Under the pieces are notes generated by a model. The model worked only from the letters and a program-made list of their open reading frames with translations, was not told the DNA's origin and searched no databases. Below are positions 10,509-20,527 of a stretch of DNA of 26,472 nt, in pieces. Both the position numbers and the translations under genes were made by a program. The first letter of the stretch is position 1; each line of letters starts with the position of its first letter. Source of the stretch: Zancudomyces culisetae (taxonomy: Eukaryota; Kickxellomycota; Harpellomycetes; Harpellales; Legeriomycetaceae); assembly GCA_001969505.1 (NCBI GenBank), contig LSSK01001683.1, positions 1 through 26,472 of the forward strand. Reading direction: 5' to 3'.

Positions 10509-12008
10509 ATGTTACAATATTTAACATCAGCTAGCCTTGGTCGTGTTTTTATAACACTATCATGTGTTTTGATGTTTTCAAGAGTTGGCGCACTCTTGCC
10601 AATATACAACATCGATGGGAGTGTATTTAATATGAAAAACAGGGGTTTGGAGCCAGATACAAAGGACTACAATGTTATATTCAATACGGGGTCAATAACA
10701 TACTACGCAACTACCTGGGCTACATCTAATGAACTCAGTAGTTTGAAAGGAAAATACCCTAACAGTAGTGAATATAATACCCAATTGATCCAGCTCGCTG
10801 TACAAAAGCATATACAAAAAGTTAATGACTATATAGATTCCAGCGACCCACAGAGTACCAAGATCAACCCTGAAAGTATTGTAAACATTAGCGGGTTATT
10901 TGCATCATATCCGTGCACAATTACGCAAAAGACATTGGAGTTTATAACATCACAAGCATATTTAAAGTACGTTCAAATCGATGGGATGGTGGAGTACCAA
11001 ATGGAAACCGTTAATGCGACCAGTGATGATTATGCGTCAATGTTTGATAGAGCTGAATACAAAGATGTCGGTGTGTCACTTTTTACAAAGAGAAAGCGTT
11101 CAAATACACAGTTGTCCTTCCAAAGAAATCCACATTGGGGCCTAGACAGGATTGTGAATACCGATCGTCCAAGTATACTCTATCCTTATGGACAAGGTTA
11201 TTACTACCCTTCAAGCGCTGGTGAGGGAGTGGTAGTGTACGTTTTGGATAGTGGTATAAAGATAAGTCATGCAGAATTTGAGGGTCGTGCGAGCTACGGA
11301 AAAAACTACGTCAACGACAACACTTCAACACCTGAACCTGATGATGACCTTAACGGTCATGGAACAGCTGTTGCTTCACTTATTGGTGGAAAAAATCTGG
11401 GTGTGGCTAAAAAGGTAAAGCTTATTAGTTACAAAGTAACAAGAAAAGACTCTACTGGAATGTTAAGTTGGTTTGCACAAGCAGTTGGTGATGTGATTGC
11501 CGAGGCCACCAACGCAACTGATGGTAGATTAGGAAGTTTAATTTCATATTCTGTTGTGTTTGGTAGTACAAACACCTTTTTGAATGAAGCAGCTGTTGCT
11601 GCTCAACAGGCTGGTGTACCAATAATTAATGCTGCTGGAAACAACAACAAAAATGCCTGTATAACTTCGCCCACCGGTTCGGGTGCTACCATTGCTGTTG
11701 GTTCGGTAGATAGATATGACGGATATGCCTACGATACAAACTATGGTCAGTGCGTACCTATATATGCACCAGGTGTAAGCGTGATGGCCGCTAGTATATC
11801 TTCAGACACGGGTACAACTACGGTTTCGGGAACATCGTTTGCAGCACCCATCGTGTCTGGTGCTGCCGCACTACTTGTTGCAAACGATCCTTCTTTATCA
11901 CCAACCGCTCTTAAAGATAAACTTGTTGCGCTTTCAACGCCAAACGTGATCAATGGTACAAGAGCTTCTAGTAGTAGAAATATTCTTTACTTACCAGAAT
12001 CCTTCTAA
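10509..12008 (+). CDS. Cerevisin/proteinase K-like subtilisin (S8A) preproprotease
   Basis: An intronless 499-residue frame. Residues 1 to about 28 look like a signal peptide (hydrophobic stretch around VFITLSCVLMF, then GA). About 30-165 fits an I9-type inhibitory propeptide. The dibasic run KRKR at 194-197 is a plausible Kex2-type processing site. The mature enzyme would open with NPHWGLDRI, as in proteinase K relatives. The catalytic residues are all present: Asp247 (VVVYVLDSGI), His284 (NGHGTAVASLIGG), the oxyanion Asn378 (NAAGNNN) and Ser443 (GTSFAAP). Several N-glycosylation sequons (for example N126, N271, N335, N482) fit passage through the secretory pathway. Two usually conserved spots differ: HGTHxAG reads HGTAVAS, and the substrate-binding SLGG reads SVVFG near 348-352. 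It is predicted to be an active endoprotease that is secreted or vacuolar. Which of the two cannot be decided, since no C-terminal sorting signal is evident. Confidence 0.92.
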   Translation: MLQYLTSASLGRVFITLSCVLMFSRVGALLPIYNIDGSVFNMKNRGLEPDTKDYNVIFNTGSITYYATTWATSNELSSLKGKYPNSSEYNTQLIQLAVQKHIQKVNDYIDSSDPQSTKINPESIVNISGLFASYPCTITQKTLEFITSQAYLKYVQIDGMVEYQMETVNATSDDYASMFDRAEYKDVGVSLFTKRKRSNTQLSFQRNPHWGLDRIVNTDRPSILYPYGQGYYYPSSAGEGVVVYVLDSGIKISHAEFEGRASYGKNYVNDNTSTPEPDDDLNGHGTAVASLIGGKNLGVAKKVKLISYKVTRKDSTGMLSWFAQAVGDVIAEATNATDGRLGSLISYSVVFGSTNTFLNEAAVAAQQAGVPIINAAGNNNKNACITSPTGSGATIAVGSVDRYDGYAYDTNYGQCVPIYAPGVSVMAASISSDTGTTTVSGTSFAAPIVSGAAALLVANDPSLSPTALKDKLVALSTPNVINGTRASSSRNILYLPESF

Positions 12009-12549
12009 CTTTTTACTTTGCTTTCCCATTTTAATGTTTCTTTATTTTTCTAGCTATAGCTTTTAATTCGCATTTCATACAAATCATTACTGACTTCCTA
12101 CAGTTGAACTGTACTCAAATCGTTTGTAGCTATGTGAGTATCTACTTGGAAAAACATACCATATAAACACAAATGTTATTTAAAATCGACTCTTGCAGGT
12201 GTTGGTTATACCTTTTTAGAAGGGGGTAGGGTATAGAAAGGTCAAAGTTTAAAATATTGGAGAATAAGGGCAACACTACTTGCCGTATTATCAGAAGGTA
12301 ACTTGAATATATATGAATCGAAAGGTTGTTGTTGCTGTGCTTTTACCCAAATCATACCTATGCTAAAAACGGCTAATGTTGGACCAAAATATGCAATTTT
12401 TGATTCACAGACTATTTTTAATTTTATTGAAGATAGAAGAAACCAATGGATCATCCTCCAAAAATAATCATAATTTTCATTTCGATTCTACAAAAGCTTC
12501 CTTCAAACAAACAAGCAAAAAGGCGCCGAATTGGGACTTGTAAAAGGAC
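12009..12549. other. Intergenic region between protease and ARL2
   Basis: 541 bp comprising the protease 3' side and the ARL2 promoter. The only notable content is a 70-codon minus-strand open frame (12242-12454), listed separately. No RNA gene or clear TATA element was recognised. Confidence 0.55.
12242..12454 (-). CDS. Possible small single-pass membrane protein (uncertain)
   Basis: A 70-codon frame on the strand opposite its neighbours, starting 95 bp upstream of and divergent from ARL2. Its centre reads KIAYFGPTLAVFSIGMIWVK, a 16-17 residue uncharged segment flanked by Lys like a short transmembrane helix. A polar tail QQQQPFDSYIFKLPSDNTAS follows. The segment looks more protein-like than other short frames here, and its size and layout recall small mitochondrial or ER membrane subunits. 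I cannot match it to any specific family. A short 5' exon is possible: an AAAATAG acceptor-like sequence lies just before CESKIAYF when read on the minus strand. It may equally be a chance frame. Confidence 0.3.
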   Translation of the reverse strand: MIHWFLLSSIKLKIVCESKIAYFGPTLAVFSIGMIWVKAQQQQPFDSYIFKLPSDNTASSVALILQYFKL

Positions 12550-13550
12550 ATGGGGTTTTTAACTACACTTAGAAAGCTCAAGAGAAAAGAAAAGGATATT
12601 CGAATTTTGTTTTTGTAAGTTTCTGCACCTTGTCAATTTAAATTATCACAATTTGAGTTTTACAACTCTCTTTCAATATCTCTGTCCTACCTGTTTGAAA
12701 AGAAGAAAAAACATTTTATATTATTTACCTTCTTTTTTCTTTTTTTTAAAAACGACAAATTCTTATAGGGGACTCGACAATGCGGGAAAAACGACAGTGG
12801 TTAAAAGTATAACAAAGCAAAATGTATTTGAAATCTCGCCGACGTTGGGCTTCAATATCGAAACTTTTGAATATAATGGGTATGATATCTTCACTATATT
12901 TTTAATATTTGGAGCGTGTGGTTGATTTAGTTCTACAATAACAAAGACTTAAGGGTTGATTCGGGATCCATACAACGTTTAATTTTATCAAATTGGGACA
13001 CAAAAAAAAAACTGTATCTGTAACTATATCTGTATCTGTCATGTATATCTAACCAACTAGATTTAATGTTAATGCGTGGGATATTGGAGGACAGCGTTCA
13101 ATCAGGCCATACTGGAAAAATTATTTTGAAAAGACGGACGGGATAGTGTGGGTGGTAGACTCTTCTGATAGTGGAAGGTTGGAGGACTGTTGGTCTGAAT
13201 TATCCTCCATATTGAACGAACAGCGACTCTTAGGTGCATCACTGTTGATACTAGCAAATAAACAAGACGTGGATAGTGCACTGTCACCCGAAGAAATATC
13301 TACGGTAAGTGATCAACCAACTGGTTGTATTGTGGTTGAAATACACATTTGCAGTTTTGATCTTTTTTTTGGATAAAAATACACAAATGAGCACGTGCGG
13401 GATAATGTACATGTATAGGTATTGGAGCTAGGAAAAATAAAAGGGCACAGTTGGAATATTATGCCGTGTAGTGCAATAAAAAGCAAGGGGGTTTTTGAAG
13501 GAATTGAATGGATTATTAAAGACATATCTGAGCGCGACTTCTTGTACTAG
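12550..13550 (+). CDS. ARL2: ADP-ribosylation factor-like GTPase 2 (Cin4/Alp41), 4 exons
   Basis: Exons 12550-12614, 12769-12879, 13061-13304 and 13419-13550 join to 183 residues, the usual Arl2 length. The N-terminus [20 protein letters not shown] is the Arl2 amphipathic helix. The P-loop GLDNAGKTT is at residues 23-31, switch I SPTLGFN at 45-51 with Thr47, switch II WDIGGQ at 65-70 with Gln70, and NKQD at 125-128. The nucleotide-base motif CSAIKSKGV lies near the end. Arl2 controls the tubulin-folding cofactors (with cofactor D) and so microtubule formation; the baker's-yeast homologue is CIN4. Gly2 is present, but Arl2 proteins are generally not myristoylated. Introns of 154, 181 and 114 nt have donors GTAAGT, GTATGA and GTAAGT, and all acceptors are TAG. 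Intron 2 has a branch-site-like CTAAC only a few bases from its acceptor. Splicing was set by the reading frame and by unbroken match to the family. Confidence 0.96.
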
Positions 13551-14075
13551 ATTAACTGCATACACCGCAACAAACTCTGCCGTTAACGAGTTATTTAGAT
13601 GCGAGTAAAGCTATTGTACGTAATTATAATTGGAGTGGAGGACATTTTCTCTCAAAAAAAAAGAGGCAAGAGACAGTACAATTATGAATTCCAACGTACA
13701 CCCACACACAGCATAGCTGATGTTATTACCGATGTGGGATCGGAATTTCTTTTTGTTTTTTTCGAGAAGGCAGGAGATTTCAAAGTTCAAGTCAACTAAT
13801 GGTATACCTTGATACTTGTAAATACCCCCGGGTTCAAAATGTACTTACTCAATAAACTTATAAAAATCAGTACTAATTGAGGCTATTGATGTTCAGGAAT
13901 AAATAAACCTTTGAGCTAAAGATGACAGGAGTATTGATTTATACCTGCATCAAGTGCAACTCTTGCTAAAAAAAAAAGCTTTTTCTCGTATACACTTCGG
14001 TCTACATATATGAAAATTACACCATTTCCTCGTTTTGTAATACCACTAAATGTATCGAAAGGCTATAAAGGGTAT

Positions 14076-14103
14076 GTGTTGTGTGTTGTGTGTTGTGTAT
14101 TGT
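14076..14103. repeat. GTGTTGT heptanucleotide repeat (three exact copies and one variant)
   Basis: GTGTTGT is repeated in tandem at 14076-14096, then GTATTGT at 14097-14103. It is non-coding. The GT-rich unit is superficially telomere-like, but it is short and internal. Confidence 0.8.
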
Positions 14104-14803
14104 TGTCGCCCATGTCTTAGGATAGGTAAAAAGAGACACAAATATCAATATGTGAGAACATGTAGAACTCACCTCAAGGTCCGTATGGGTACATGGTAGT
14201 ATTTTAAACGGCTCAGATTAACAGGTACGGTTTACTTGGTCAAGTCACACGCGATAGGGGTGAGTGGTAATATTTTTTCTTTTTTGTACCCAATAGTTTT
14301 ATCGTTCAGCAATGTGCAGATGAGATTGGCAGTAACTGAGAATACTTTGATAAAATATTGCTTCTCTCCTTCCCCTCCCTTCCCTTTTATTTTTTACCAA
14401 AATAAAAATGGGGAAAAATGAACGGGTCGCATCGAAAATTATGCTCTGGGTCTGAAACTTTAATGGATGCACAAGTTAATTGTGAATATCGATATTTTTT
14501 TATAAGTGTACTTGATGATGTATCCAAGAAATTGGTTGGGATATTGATGGGAGAGTAGGTGTTAAAATGTTAGGCTTTGCAGATGCTTGGTTTTTTTTGT
14601 TTATGTTTTTTTTTTTTTGGAAACTCCATGCTGTATATGTAATACACAATCCCTATTAGCACATTCAGTTCGGTTTGAAAAAGTGTAATTTCATCGATAA
14701 AAATAAATGTTCCAAATAAATTAGAGTATATGGAAATGAAAATAACAAAATAAAACTCAGAGACAATAATAACGTATAAACGCTAGTAAAGGCGTAATAT
14801 AGG

Positions 14804-14835
<32 letters not shown>
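14804..14835. repeat. (GATT)8 microsatellite
   Basis: Eight perfect tandem GATT units in non-coding DNA between ARL2 and GND1. Confidence 0.97.
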
Positions 14836-15010
14836 TTGTGAGATAAGAAGGATTGAATTTGCTGCGAATAAAATTGCTTTAATGGATGATTTGATGAAGC
14901 GAATATACGATGAGAAATGTGATTTATTATGTTTATGGATAACAAGGAAAGGGGAGGGGTGAGAAAGGAAAGCCTGAATTATATTCGCATTTTTGTTGTT
15001 AAAGCAGGAA

Positions 15011-15037
15011 AACAAAAGAAAACAAAAGAAAACAAAA
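15011..15037. repeat. AACAAAAGAA decamer repeat, about 2.7 copies
   Basis: Two perfect copies followed by a partial third (AACAAAAG) in the GND1 upstream region. Confidence 0.9.
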
Positions 15038-15883
15038 GGGAATGGGCTAAATATATCCATAGATTTCCGCTCTCTGATAAAGCACATAACCCTTGCAATA
15101 TGGTATCTAGGTGTATAGCTGTTAACAAAACACCAGTGTCGTAAAAGAGAGCCATAACAAAAAAAAAAAACAAAAGTGCTTAGGTTCATTGAAGCATAAA
15201 AAGGTAAAAAAGATAGGGTAGTTCGATTTCGCCCCTGGAAAGCCTTAAAAGAAGAGAATACAGCACTTTATTTCATAAAAAATGTCAGCAAGAGAAAAAA
15301 GGGGCATTATGGCTAGTTTTCTTGTGTTATTATTCGCACTTTACATGTGGCAAAGTATATGAGCATTTCTGCATAAAATGTGCATGTTCAGCCAAAAAGA
15401 TAAATGAGCAACACCAAATTGGCTGATTAATTTGATTTGCTACATACATAGCGAAAAAAAAAGCTTTAATCGGCACTAAGACTATGCACAAAACCCAGCA
15501 CAGTTAGTCCTTCTTTCTTTTCATTCACTTTGCTAATTAGGCAGCAAACTATTTCCCCTTCTAGAAAAACAACAGTTGGCTGAGGAGAAAAATAGGCTTC
15601 TTTTTGTGGATAATACAGGGATTTGCTTGCTTATTAATGAGTTAACATTGCAAAAAAAAACAATTATTAAGCATTAAAAATGGGGAAAGCAAATAAGAGC
15701 CTAGAAAAACCAGAAAATTATGCTGGAATTCAAATTTAGCTTTTGGAATATCAAGCTAAAAATTTTTTAGTGAATTATTTGCTGTAATGTTTTGTTTTTT
15801 TTTTCCACAAAAATCCAAAAAAAAAACTGATTTAAAAGGAGGAAAACGGGAGCTTCGGTAATAATATCAAAGCCTTGTAAGGA

Positions 15884-15889
15884 TATATA
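15884..15889 (+). promoter_or_regulatory. TATATA element before GND1
   Basis: TATATA lies 38 bp before the GND1 start codon. That is close for a TATA box in yeast, so its role is uncertain. Confidence 0.3.
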
Positions 15890-15926
15890 GGAATTGAACA
15901 AATTGTAAAAGCAAATCTAAAAGAAA

Positions 15927-17624
15927 ATGGCAGCAGTGTAAGTGTCTTATACCTGAATAGCTAGATAATATGCAGTAGGAGGCAATGTGCTACAAAAATA
16001 GAGCTAAAAAATGAAAACATAAATTGCTAAACAAAAATAGTGCGGATATTGGATTAATTGGTTTGGCCGTTATGGTAAGCATTTTAAACATGAATAAAAG
16101 TGAAAAAAATGTGTTAGATATTGTATAGATGCAATATACTGCAATAAATTACTCACTTCATTCTCTTTGTAAAAAAAGAAACAATAAATTGAAAAAACCA
16201 AAAATGTCAAATAGGGTCAAAATCTTATTTTGAACATGAACGACCACGGATACGTGGTTTGTGCATTCAACAGAACGACATCCAAGGTGGATAGATTCTT
16301 GGAAAATGAAGCCAAGGGAACCAACATAGTTGGAGCACACAGCATCGAGGAGCTATGTTCCAAGCTGAAGAGACCAAGAAGAATCATGGTTATGGTAAAA
16401 GCCGGACAGCCAGTAGATGACCTTATTGACGATCTTTTGCCACACTTGGAGGAAGGGGATATTGTTATTGACGGAGGAAACTCACACTATCCTGACACAC
16501 AGAGAAGATACGAAGATTTGAAGGGAAAGGGTATTCTATATTTGGGAACAGGAGTCAGTGGAGGAGAAGAGGGAGCAAGATACGGACCAAGTATTATGCC
16601 AGGAGGAAACAAGGACGCATGGCCACACGTCAAGGATATTTTCCAGGCAATTTCAGCCAAGGCACCAGACGGCTCACCATGCTGTGAGTGGGTAGGAGAA
16701 GGAGGAGCAGGACACTTTGTGAAGATGGTACACAACGGAATAGAATACGGAGATATGCAACTGATCTGTGAGGCATACCAGCTGATGCGCGACGTGTACA
16801 AGATGAGTGATGATCAGATGGGAAGTGTATTTGATCGATGGAACAATGGTGTTTTGGATTCATTTTTGATTGAGATTACACGTGATATCCTCAAGTTCAA
16901 GGACACAGATGGTTCACCATTGGTTGAAAAGATCCGCGATACTGCCGGACAAAAGGGTACTGGTAAGTGGACAGCTATTGAAGCATTGAATGGAGGAATT
17001 CCAGTGACACTGATTGGTGAAGCAGTGTTTGCACGGTGCTTGTCAGCATTGAAGAGTGAGCGTGTTCGTGCATCCAAGATGCTGCATGGGCCAACAGAAG
17101 CACCCAAAGTAGCCGTAACACAACAGAAGGTTGATGATTTGGAGCAGGCATTGTATGCTAGCAAAATCATTTCATACGCTCAAGGATTTATGATGATGCG
17201 TGAAGCCTCCAAGACATACAACTGGAATCTCCAGTTTGGATCAATTGCTCTGATGTGGCGTGGTGGATGTATTATTCGCTCAAGCTTCTTGGGTAAAATC
17301 AAGGATGCATTTGACGTCAACCCAGACATTGAATCACTCTTGTTTGCAGACTTTTTCAAGCAGGCCACAGCTACAGCCCAATCCGGATGGAGAAACGCTG
17401 TTTTGGACTGTGTTGCTACAGGAATCCCATGCCCAGCCATGTCGACAGCATTGAGTTTCTATGATGGGTACCGATGTGCCCGCTTGCCAGCTAACCTCTT
17501 GCAAGCTCAGCGTGATTACTTTGGTGCTCACACCTACGAGCTTGAGGACAAGCCTGGAAACTGGGTCCACACCAACTGGACCGGCCACGGTGGTGAGATC
17601 TCATCCTCTACTTATAATGCCTAA
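15927..17624 (+). CDS. GND1: 6-phosphogluconate dehydrogenase (decarboxylating), 3 exons
   Basis: Exons 15927-15937 (11 nt), 16041-16074 (34 nt) and 16215-17624 join to 484 residues, the normal length. The enzyme oxidises 6-phosphogluconate with NADP+ to ribulose 5-phosphate and CO2, the last oxidative step of the pentose phosphate pathway in the cytosol. The dinucleotide motif GLIGLAVMGQN begins at residue 8, and NRT at 34-36 fits NADP specificity. GVSGGEEGARYGPSIMPGG binds substrate. Catalytic Lys185 and Glu192 sit in GHFVKMVHNGIEYGDMQ, and the C-terminal tail GAHTYELEDKPGNWVHTNW is intact. The start is set by the 11-nt exon MAAV, which restores the full Rossmann strand. Without the two small exons the protein would lack its cofactor site. 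Introns are 103 and 140 nt, with donors GTAAGT and GTAAGC and AATAG acceptors. Codon choice changes sharply around 16785 (see findings). It converges on TAL1. Confidence 0.98.
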
Positions 17625-17853
17625 TTATTTTTGCTTTTAAATCATTCTCTTTGGTTCATACATTATTTCCTTTTGATTGCTAAATAAACTGATAGTCAAT
17701 GGAACGAATAAAGTTTTTACTGGTGCTAATCAACAATGAACAGACGTAAACAAAAAAAAAAGTGAAACGAATAAAAGAAAGCTTTTGTTTATTTGACAAA
17801 ATGGTAAATTATGACACACAACAGGAAAAAATAAAAGTAATTAACTAGAAAGA

Positions 17854-18837
17854 TTAGTTGATTTGAGCGCTCAGAAGCTGGTAAAGCTTATCACCATCGA
17901 CATTGAATTTTCTTATTCCATCACTAAGCTTTTCTACAGCCATTTGGTCTTGGTTATGTTGCCATCTAAACTCTGCTTCAGAAAGAGTGATTTTCTCAAT
18001 CTTGTTTGCTGCAGAGTTGGCACTGTCTGAAGACAGTTTGATATCCAAGTGTGAGGAATCTGATTTGAGCTGAGCAAGCAGACTTGGTGAAATGGTCAGA
18101 TAATCACATCCAGACAATTCTTTGATTTCACCAATGTTTCGGAAACTGGCTCCCATCACAATGGTCTTGTATCCGTGCTGCTTGTAGTAGTTGTAAATCT
18201 TCTGGACACTTTGTACACCTGGGTCGTTTGCACCTTCAAAATCTTTGTCTTTACCACCTGGTGCAGCCTTGAACCAATCCAAGATACGTCCTACAAATGG
18301 TGAAATTAGGGTAACTCCAGCTTCGGCACATGCTACAGCCTGTGCGAACGAAAACAAGAGTGTCAGGTTGCAGTGCACTCCGTGTTTGGTTTCCAGCTCC
18401 TTAGCTGCTTGGATTCCCTCCCAAGTAGATGCAACCTTGATAAGCACGCGGTCTTTACCGATTCCGGCGGCTTCGTACAGCTTGATAAGATCCAAGGCAT
18501 ATTCTATGGTGGCCTCCTTATCAAAGGAAAGTCTGGCGTTTACTTCAGTTGAAACTCTTCCTGGAACCTTCTTAAGGATCTCCACACCAAACAGTGTCAA
18601 CAGCTTCTTGAATGCCAAGTCTACTTTTTCCTCCTTGGTCTTTCCACTTGCGTGTTCAAGTGCGTATTTAATGGCATCATCCAATAGGTATCTGTATCCC
18701 TGATCAGTAACTGCTGCTAGAATCAAGGAAGGGTTAGTGGTTGCATCGGTTGGTTCGTATTTAGCAATGGCCTCGATATCTCCAGTGTCTGCGACAACTG
18801 TGGTAACCTTTTTGAGTTGTTCCAATACTGAGCTCAT
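17854..18837 (-). CDS. TAL1: Transaldolase
   Basis: An intronless 327-residue frame from the ATG at 18837, the usual length for class I (TalB-type) transaldolase. The enzyme moves a dihydroxyacetone unit from sedoheptulose 7-phosphate to glyceraldehyde 3-phosphate in the non-oxidative pentose phosphate pathway. Asp17 (VVADTGD), Glu98 ([11 protein letters not shown]) and the Schiff-base Lys134 ([11 protein letters not shown]) are all in place. So are the [10 protein letters not shown] signature at 31-40, [18 protein letters not shown] and [12 protein letters not shown]. It is convergent with GND1, with 229 bp between the stop codons, so the 3' untranslated regions may overlap. Read on the minus strand, TATATAAAA (18995-19003) lies about 160 bp upstream and is a reasonable promoter element. 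The assignment is essentially certain. Confidence 0.98.
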   Translation of the reverse strand: MSSVLEQLKKVTTVVADTGDIEAIAKYEPTDATTNPSLILAAVTDQGYRYLLDDAIKYALEHASGKTKEEKVDLAFKKLLTLFGVEILKKVPGRVSTEVNARLSFDKEATIEYALDLIKLYEAAGIGKDRVLIKVASTWEGIQAAKELETKHGVHCNLTLLFSFAQAVACAEAGVTLISPFVGRILDWFKAAPGGKDKDFEGANDPGVQSVQKIYNYYKQHGYKTIVMGASFRNIGEIKELSGCDYLTISPSLLAQLKSDSSHLDIKLSSDSANSAANKIEKITLSEAEFRWQHNQDQMAVEKLSDGIRKFNVDGDKLYQLLSAQIN

Positions 18838-18994
18838 TTTTGTCCTTCTGTTAAAGTTGTTGTGTGCGTGTTTTTTTTAATATGTTTTCTTGTTTTTTGT
18901 TTTTACAAGAAAGCCAGTTAGTTATAAATGTGTAAGTTCACGAAAAAAAAAACCTCTTATACTATGAATAAGAAAGGTGACAGGTTAACTTGCC

Positions 18995-19003
18995 TTTTAT
19001 ATA
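18995..19003 (-). promoter_or_regulatory. TATA box candidate for TAL1
   Basis: Reads TATATAAAA on the minus strand, about 160 bp before the TAL1 start codon. It matches the TATAWAWR consensus, and TAL1 is expected to be highly transcribed. Confidence 0.45.
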
Positions 19004-19120
19004 GATTTGGCCTAAATAACTAACAAAGAAAAAAGGAAAAAAACTAGCACCCTCTGATGTTTGATTTTTACGATTAATTTCGAAAATGCAAATCTAGAGC
19101 GGAGTATGGCGGAGTGGAGT

Positions 19121-19150
19121 GGGGTGGTGCAGGATGGGGAGAGAAGGGGG
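19121..19150 (+). other. G-run cluster A
   Basis: Runs of four, four and five G (19121-19124, 19136-19139, 19146-19150) with other GG pairs upstream, all on the plus strand. The cluster contains AGGGGG and TGGGG motifs reminiscent of yeast stress-response elements. A G-quadruplex would need one GG pair as its fourth run. Confidence 0.4.
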
Positions 19151-19845
19151 AGATCTGCTTTGTTATTTCTTTTTTGGGTATGGACTGCCTGCAAATCGGG
19201 GAAATTCATTCTGTTTTTGTCAAAAACCTGAATAATGTTATTTTTGGTAAATAATTTGTAAGCGCAGATTTGATTTTGTACATGAAATAATAACAAAAAA
19301 TTTTTTGTTCGAATTTGCTGCAAATTGATTCGTGGTAGTAAAAAGCTTCGCTGTATGCCATAACTTTTACTAATTATGTTATTATCACTTTTTTTTTTAA
19401 TCACCTCAACTTTCCTGCTTACAAATTGCTTTGCTTTCCCCCCATCCTTTAATCATTCAAGCATGAATGCAAATTCTGGGCTAATACATTAGTAATATGA
19501 TTTACACTGCAGAATTATATTAGTAAGGCATAATATACTGCTTTTCTTGTGTTATTATTACAGTCTTGAAAGTTTCGCGCTTAGGCACCTGCTTTTTCCT
19601 TAGTAATTGGGGGTAAATAAAAGTAAACAAAAATATCACATGATCTTGTTTATTAATAATTCGCGACTGGGTCTTTCACACCCGCTGTGTCGCGAGCTGC
19701 AAAACAACAACGTATTACCTATTCAAATTTGCAACCCAATGTTGGGTGTATCTATGTTGTAAAGATATTGTAGTATTTGGATTTGTGTTTTAGGAATTTC
19801 CTGGTTTTATTCACAGAAACAATCTCGTGAATAAACTCTGGAGGA

Positions 19846-19873
19846 GGGGGAGGAGGGGAAGAAGGAACTGGGG
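19846..19873 (+). other. G-run cluster B
   Basis: Runs of five, four and four G (19846-19850, 19855-19858, 19870-19873) on the plus strand in the TAL1-SRP68 intergenic region. Confidence 0.4.
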
Positions 19874-20495
19874 ATTTAATAACGCGCAAGAGTCATTACA
19901 ATGGCAATAAAGAAAAAATCATTAGATAGGAAAACAGATGTGATTAGATAACTTTATCGATTTAAAAACGTCAATGTGAAACCATGAAATGTAGCTTTTA
20001 GTCTATTTCTCGATTAAAATTGGAAGTACCCGACTCTCAAGTTTGGTTTGGCGAATAAAAGATTTCAGACATGCTCGCCCATTCTTAGAAGGATATACAC
20101 CACGTATTTCTTATGAGCAAAGGTAAAATTGACCCTTGTGTTTATTGATGCCGTTTCTTTTGCCTTCCTCTCCCTCCCTCCTTTTCACGACTGGCGTTTA
20201 TATTATTATTTTGGTGTATGCGATTTCCAGTATTTCTAAAGCCAAAGCTAAATCATAGTTAAAAAATATCAAATTTGATTACAGCTTTAAAAAGATGTTG
20301 CACGATGTATCATATATCACTGTTCTAGCCCATAAATCAGGTACACAGCATCATCTCCTTATATTACAGAATTGGCTACAATGAGAGGGAGATGGTTGTG
20401 GTGACGCTTAAATTCTTTTGATTCCAAGAGTAGCAGTGTATTGACACTCTTGGTAGTATATGCAAGTGCAATTGAATAGGGGATTAGGATGGAAA

Positions 20496-20527
20496 GGGGG
20501 GAAGCATAAAGGGGGTGAAGGGAAGGG
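20496..20527 (+). other. Putative G-quadruplex, cluster C
   Basis: Four G-runs of 6, 5, 3 and 3 (20496-20501, 20511-20515, 20520-20522, 20525-20527) with loops of 9, 4 and 2 nt. More GAGG/GGG units follow to about 20552. It lies about 320 bp upstream of SRP68. Confidence 0.5.

Larger units (their letters stand above)
13551..15926. other. 2.4-kb intergenic region upstream of GND1
   Basis: No convincing gene is present. One 174-codon minus-strand frame (14665-15189) is T-rich low complexity, crosses a microsatellite, and is rejected. The region contains the simple repeats listed separately. It also holds a CCAAATTGG palindrome at 15414-15422, the same core as upstream of MCM1, many A- and T-tracts, and the GND1 promoter at its right end. 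Confidence 0.65.

Noticed and set aside
13599-13799. 66-codon frame right after ARL2
   Set aside because: No recognisable motif or composition. It is probably ARL2 3' untranslated sequence.
14076-14103. Interstitial telomere repeat
   Set aside because: Only about four heptamer units, one imperfect. The telomere unit of this organism is unknown, so it is treated as a plain microsatellite.
14665-15189. 174-codon minus-strand open frame
   Set aside because: Phe/Ser/Leu-rich translation of a T-rich strand that crosses the (GATT)8 and AACAAAAGAA repeats. It has no domain, and frames like this are expected in such composition.
19012-19404. 130-codon minus-strand open frame upstream of TAL1
   Set aside because: No recognisable motif. 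It begins with a Lys-rich A-tract translation and overlaps the likely TAL1 promoter.
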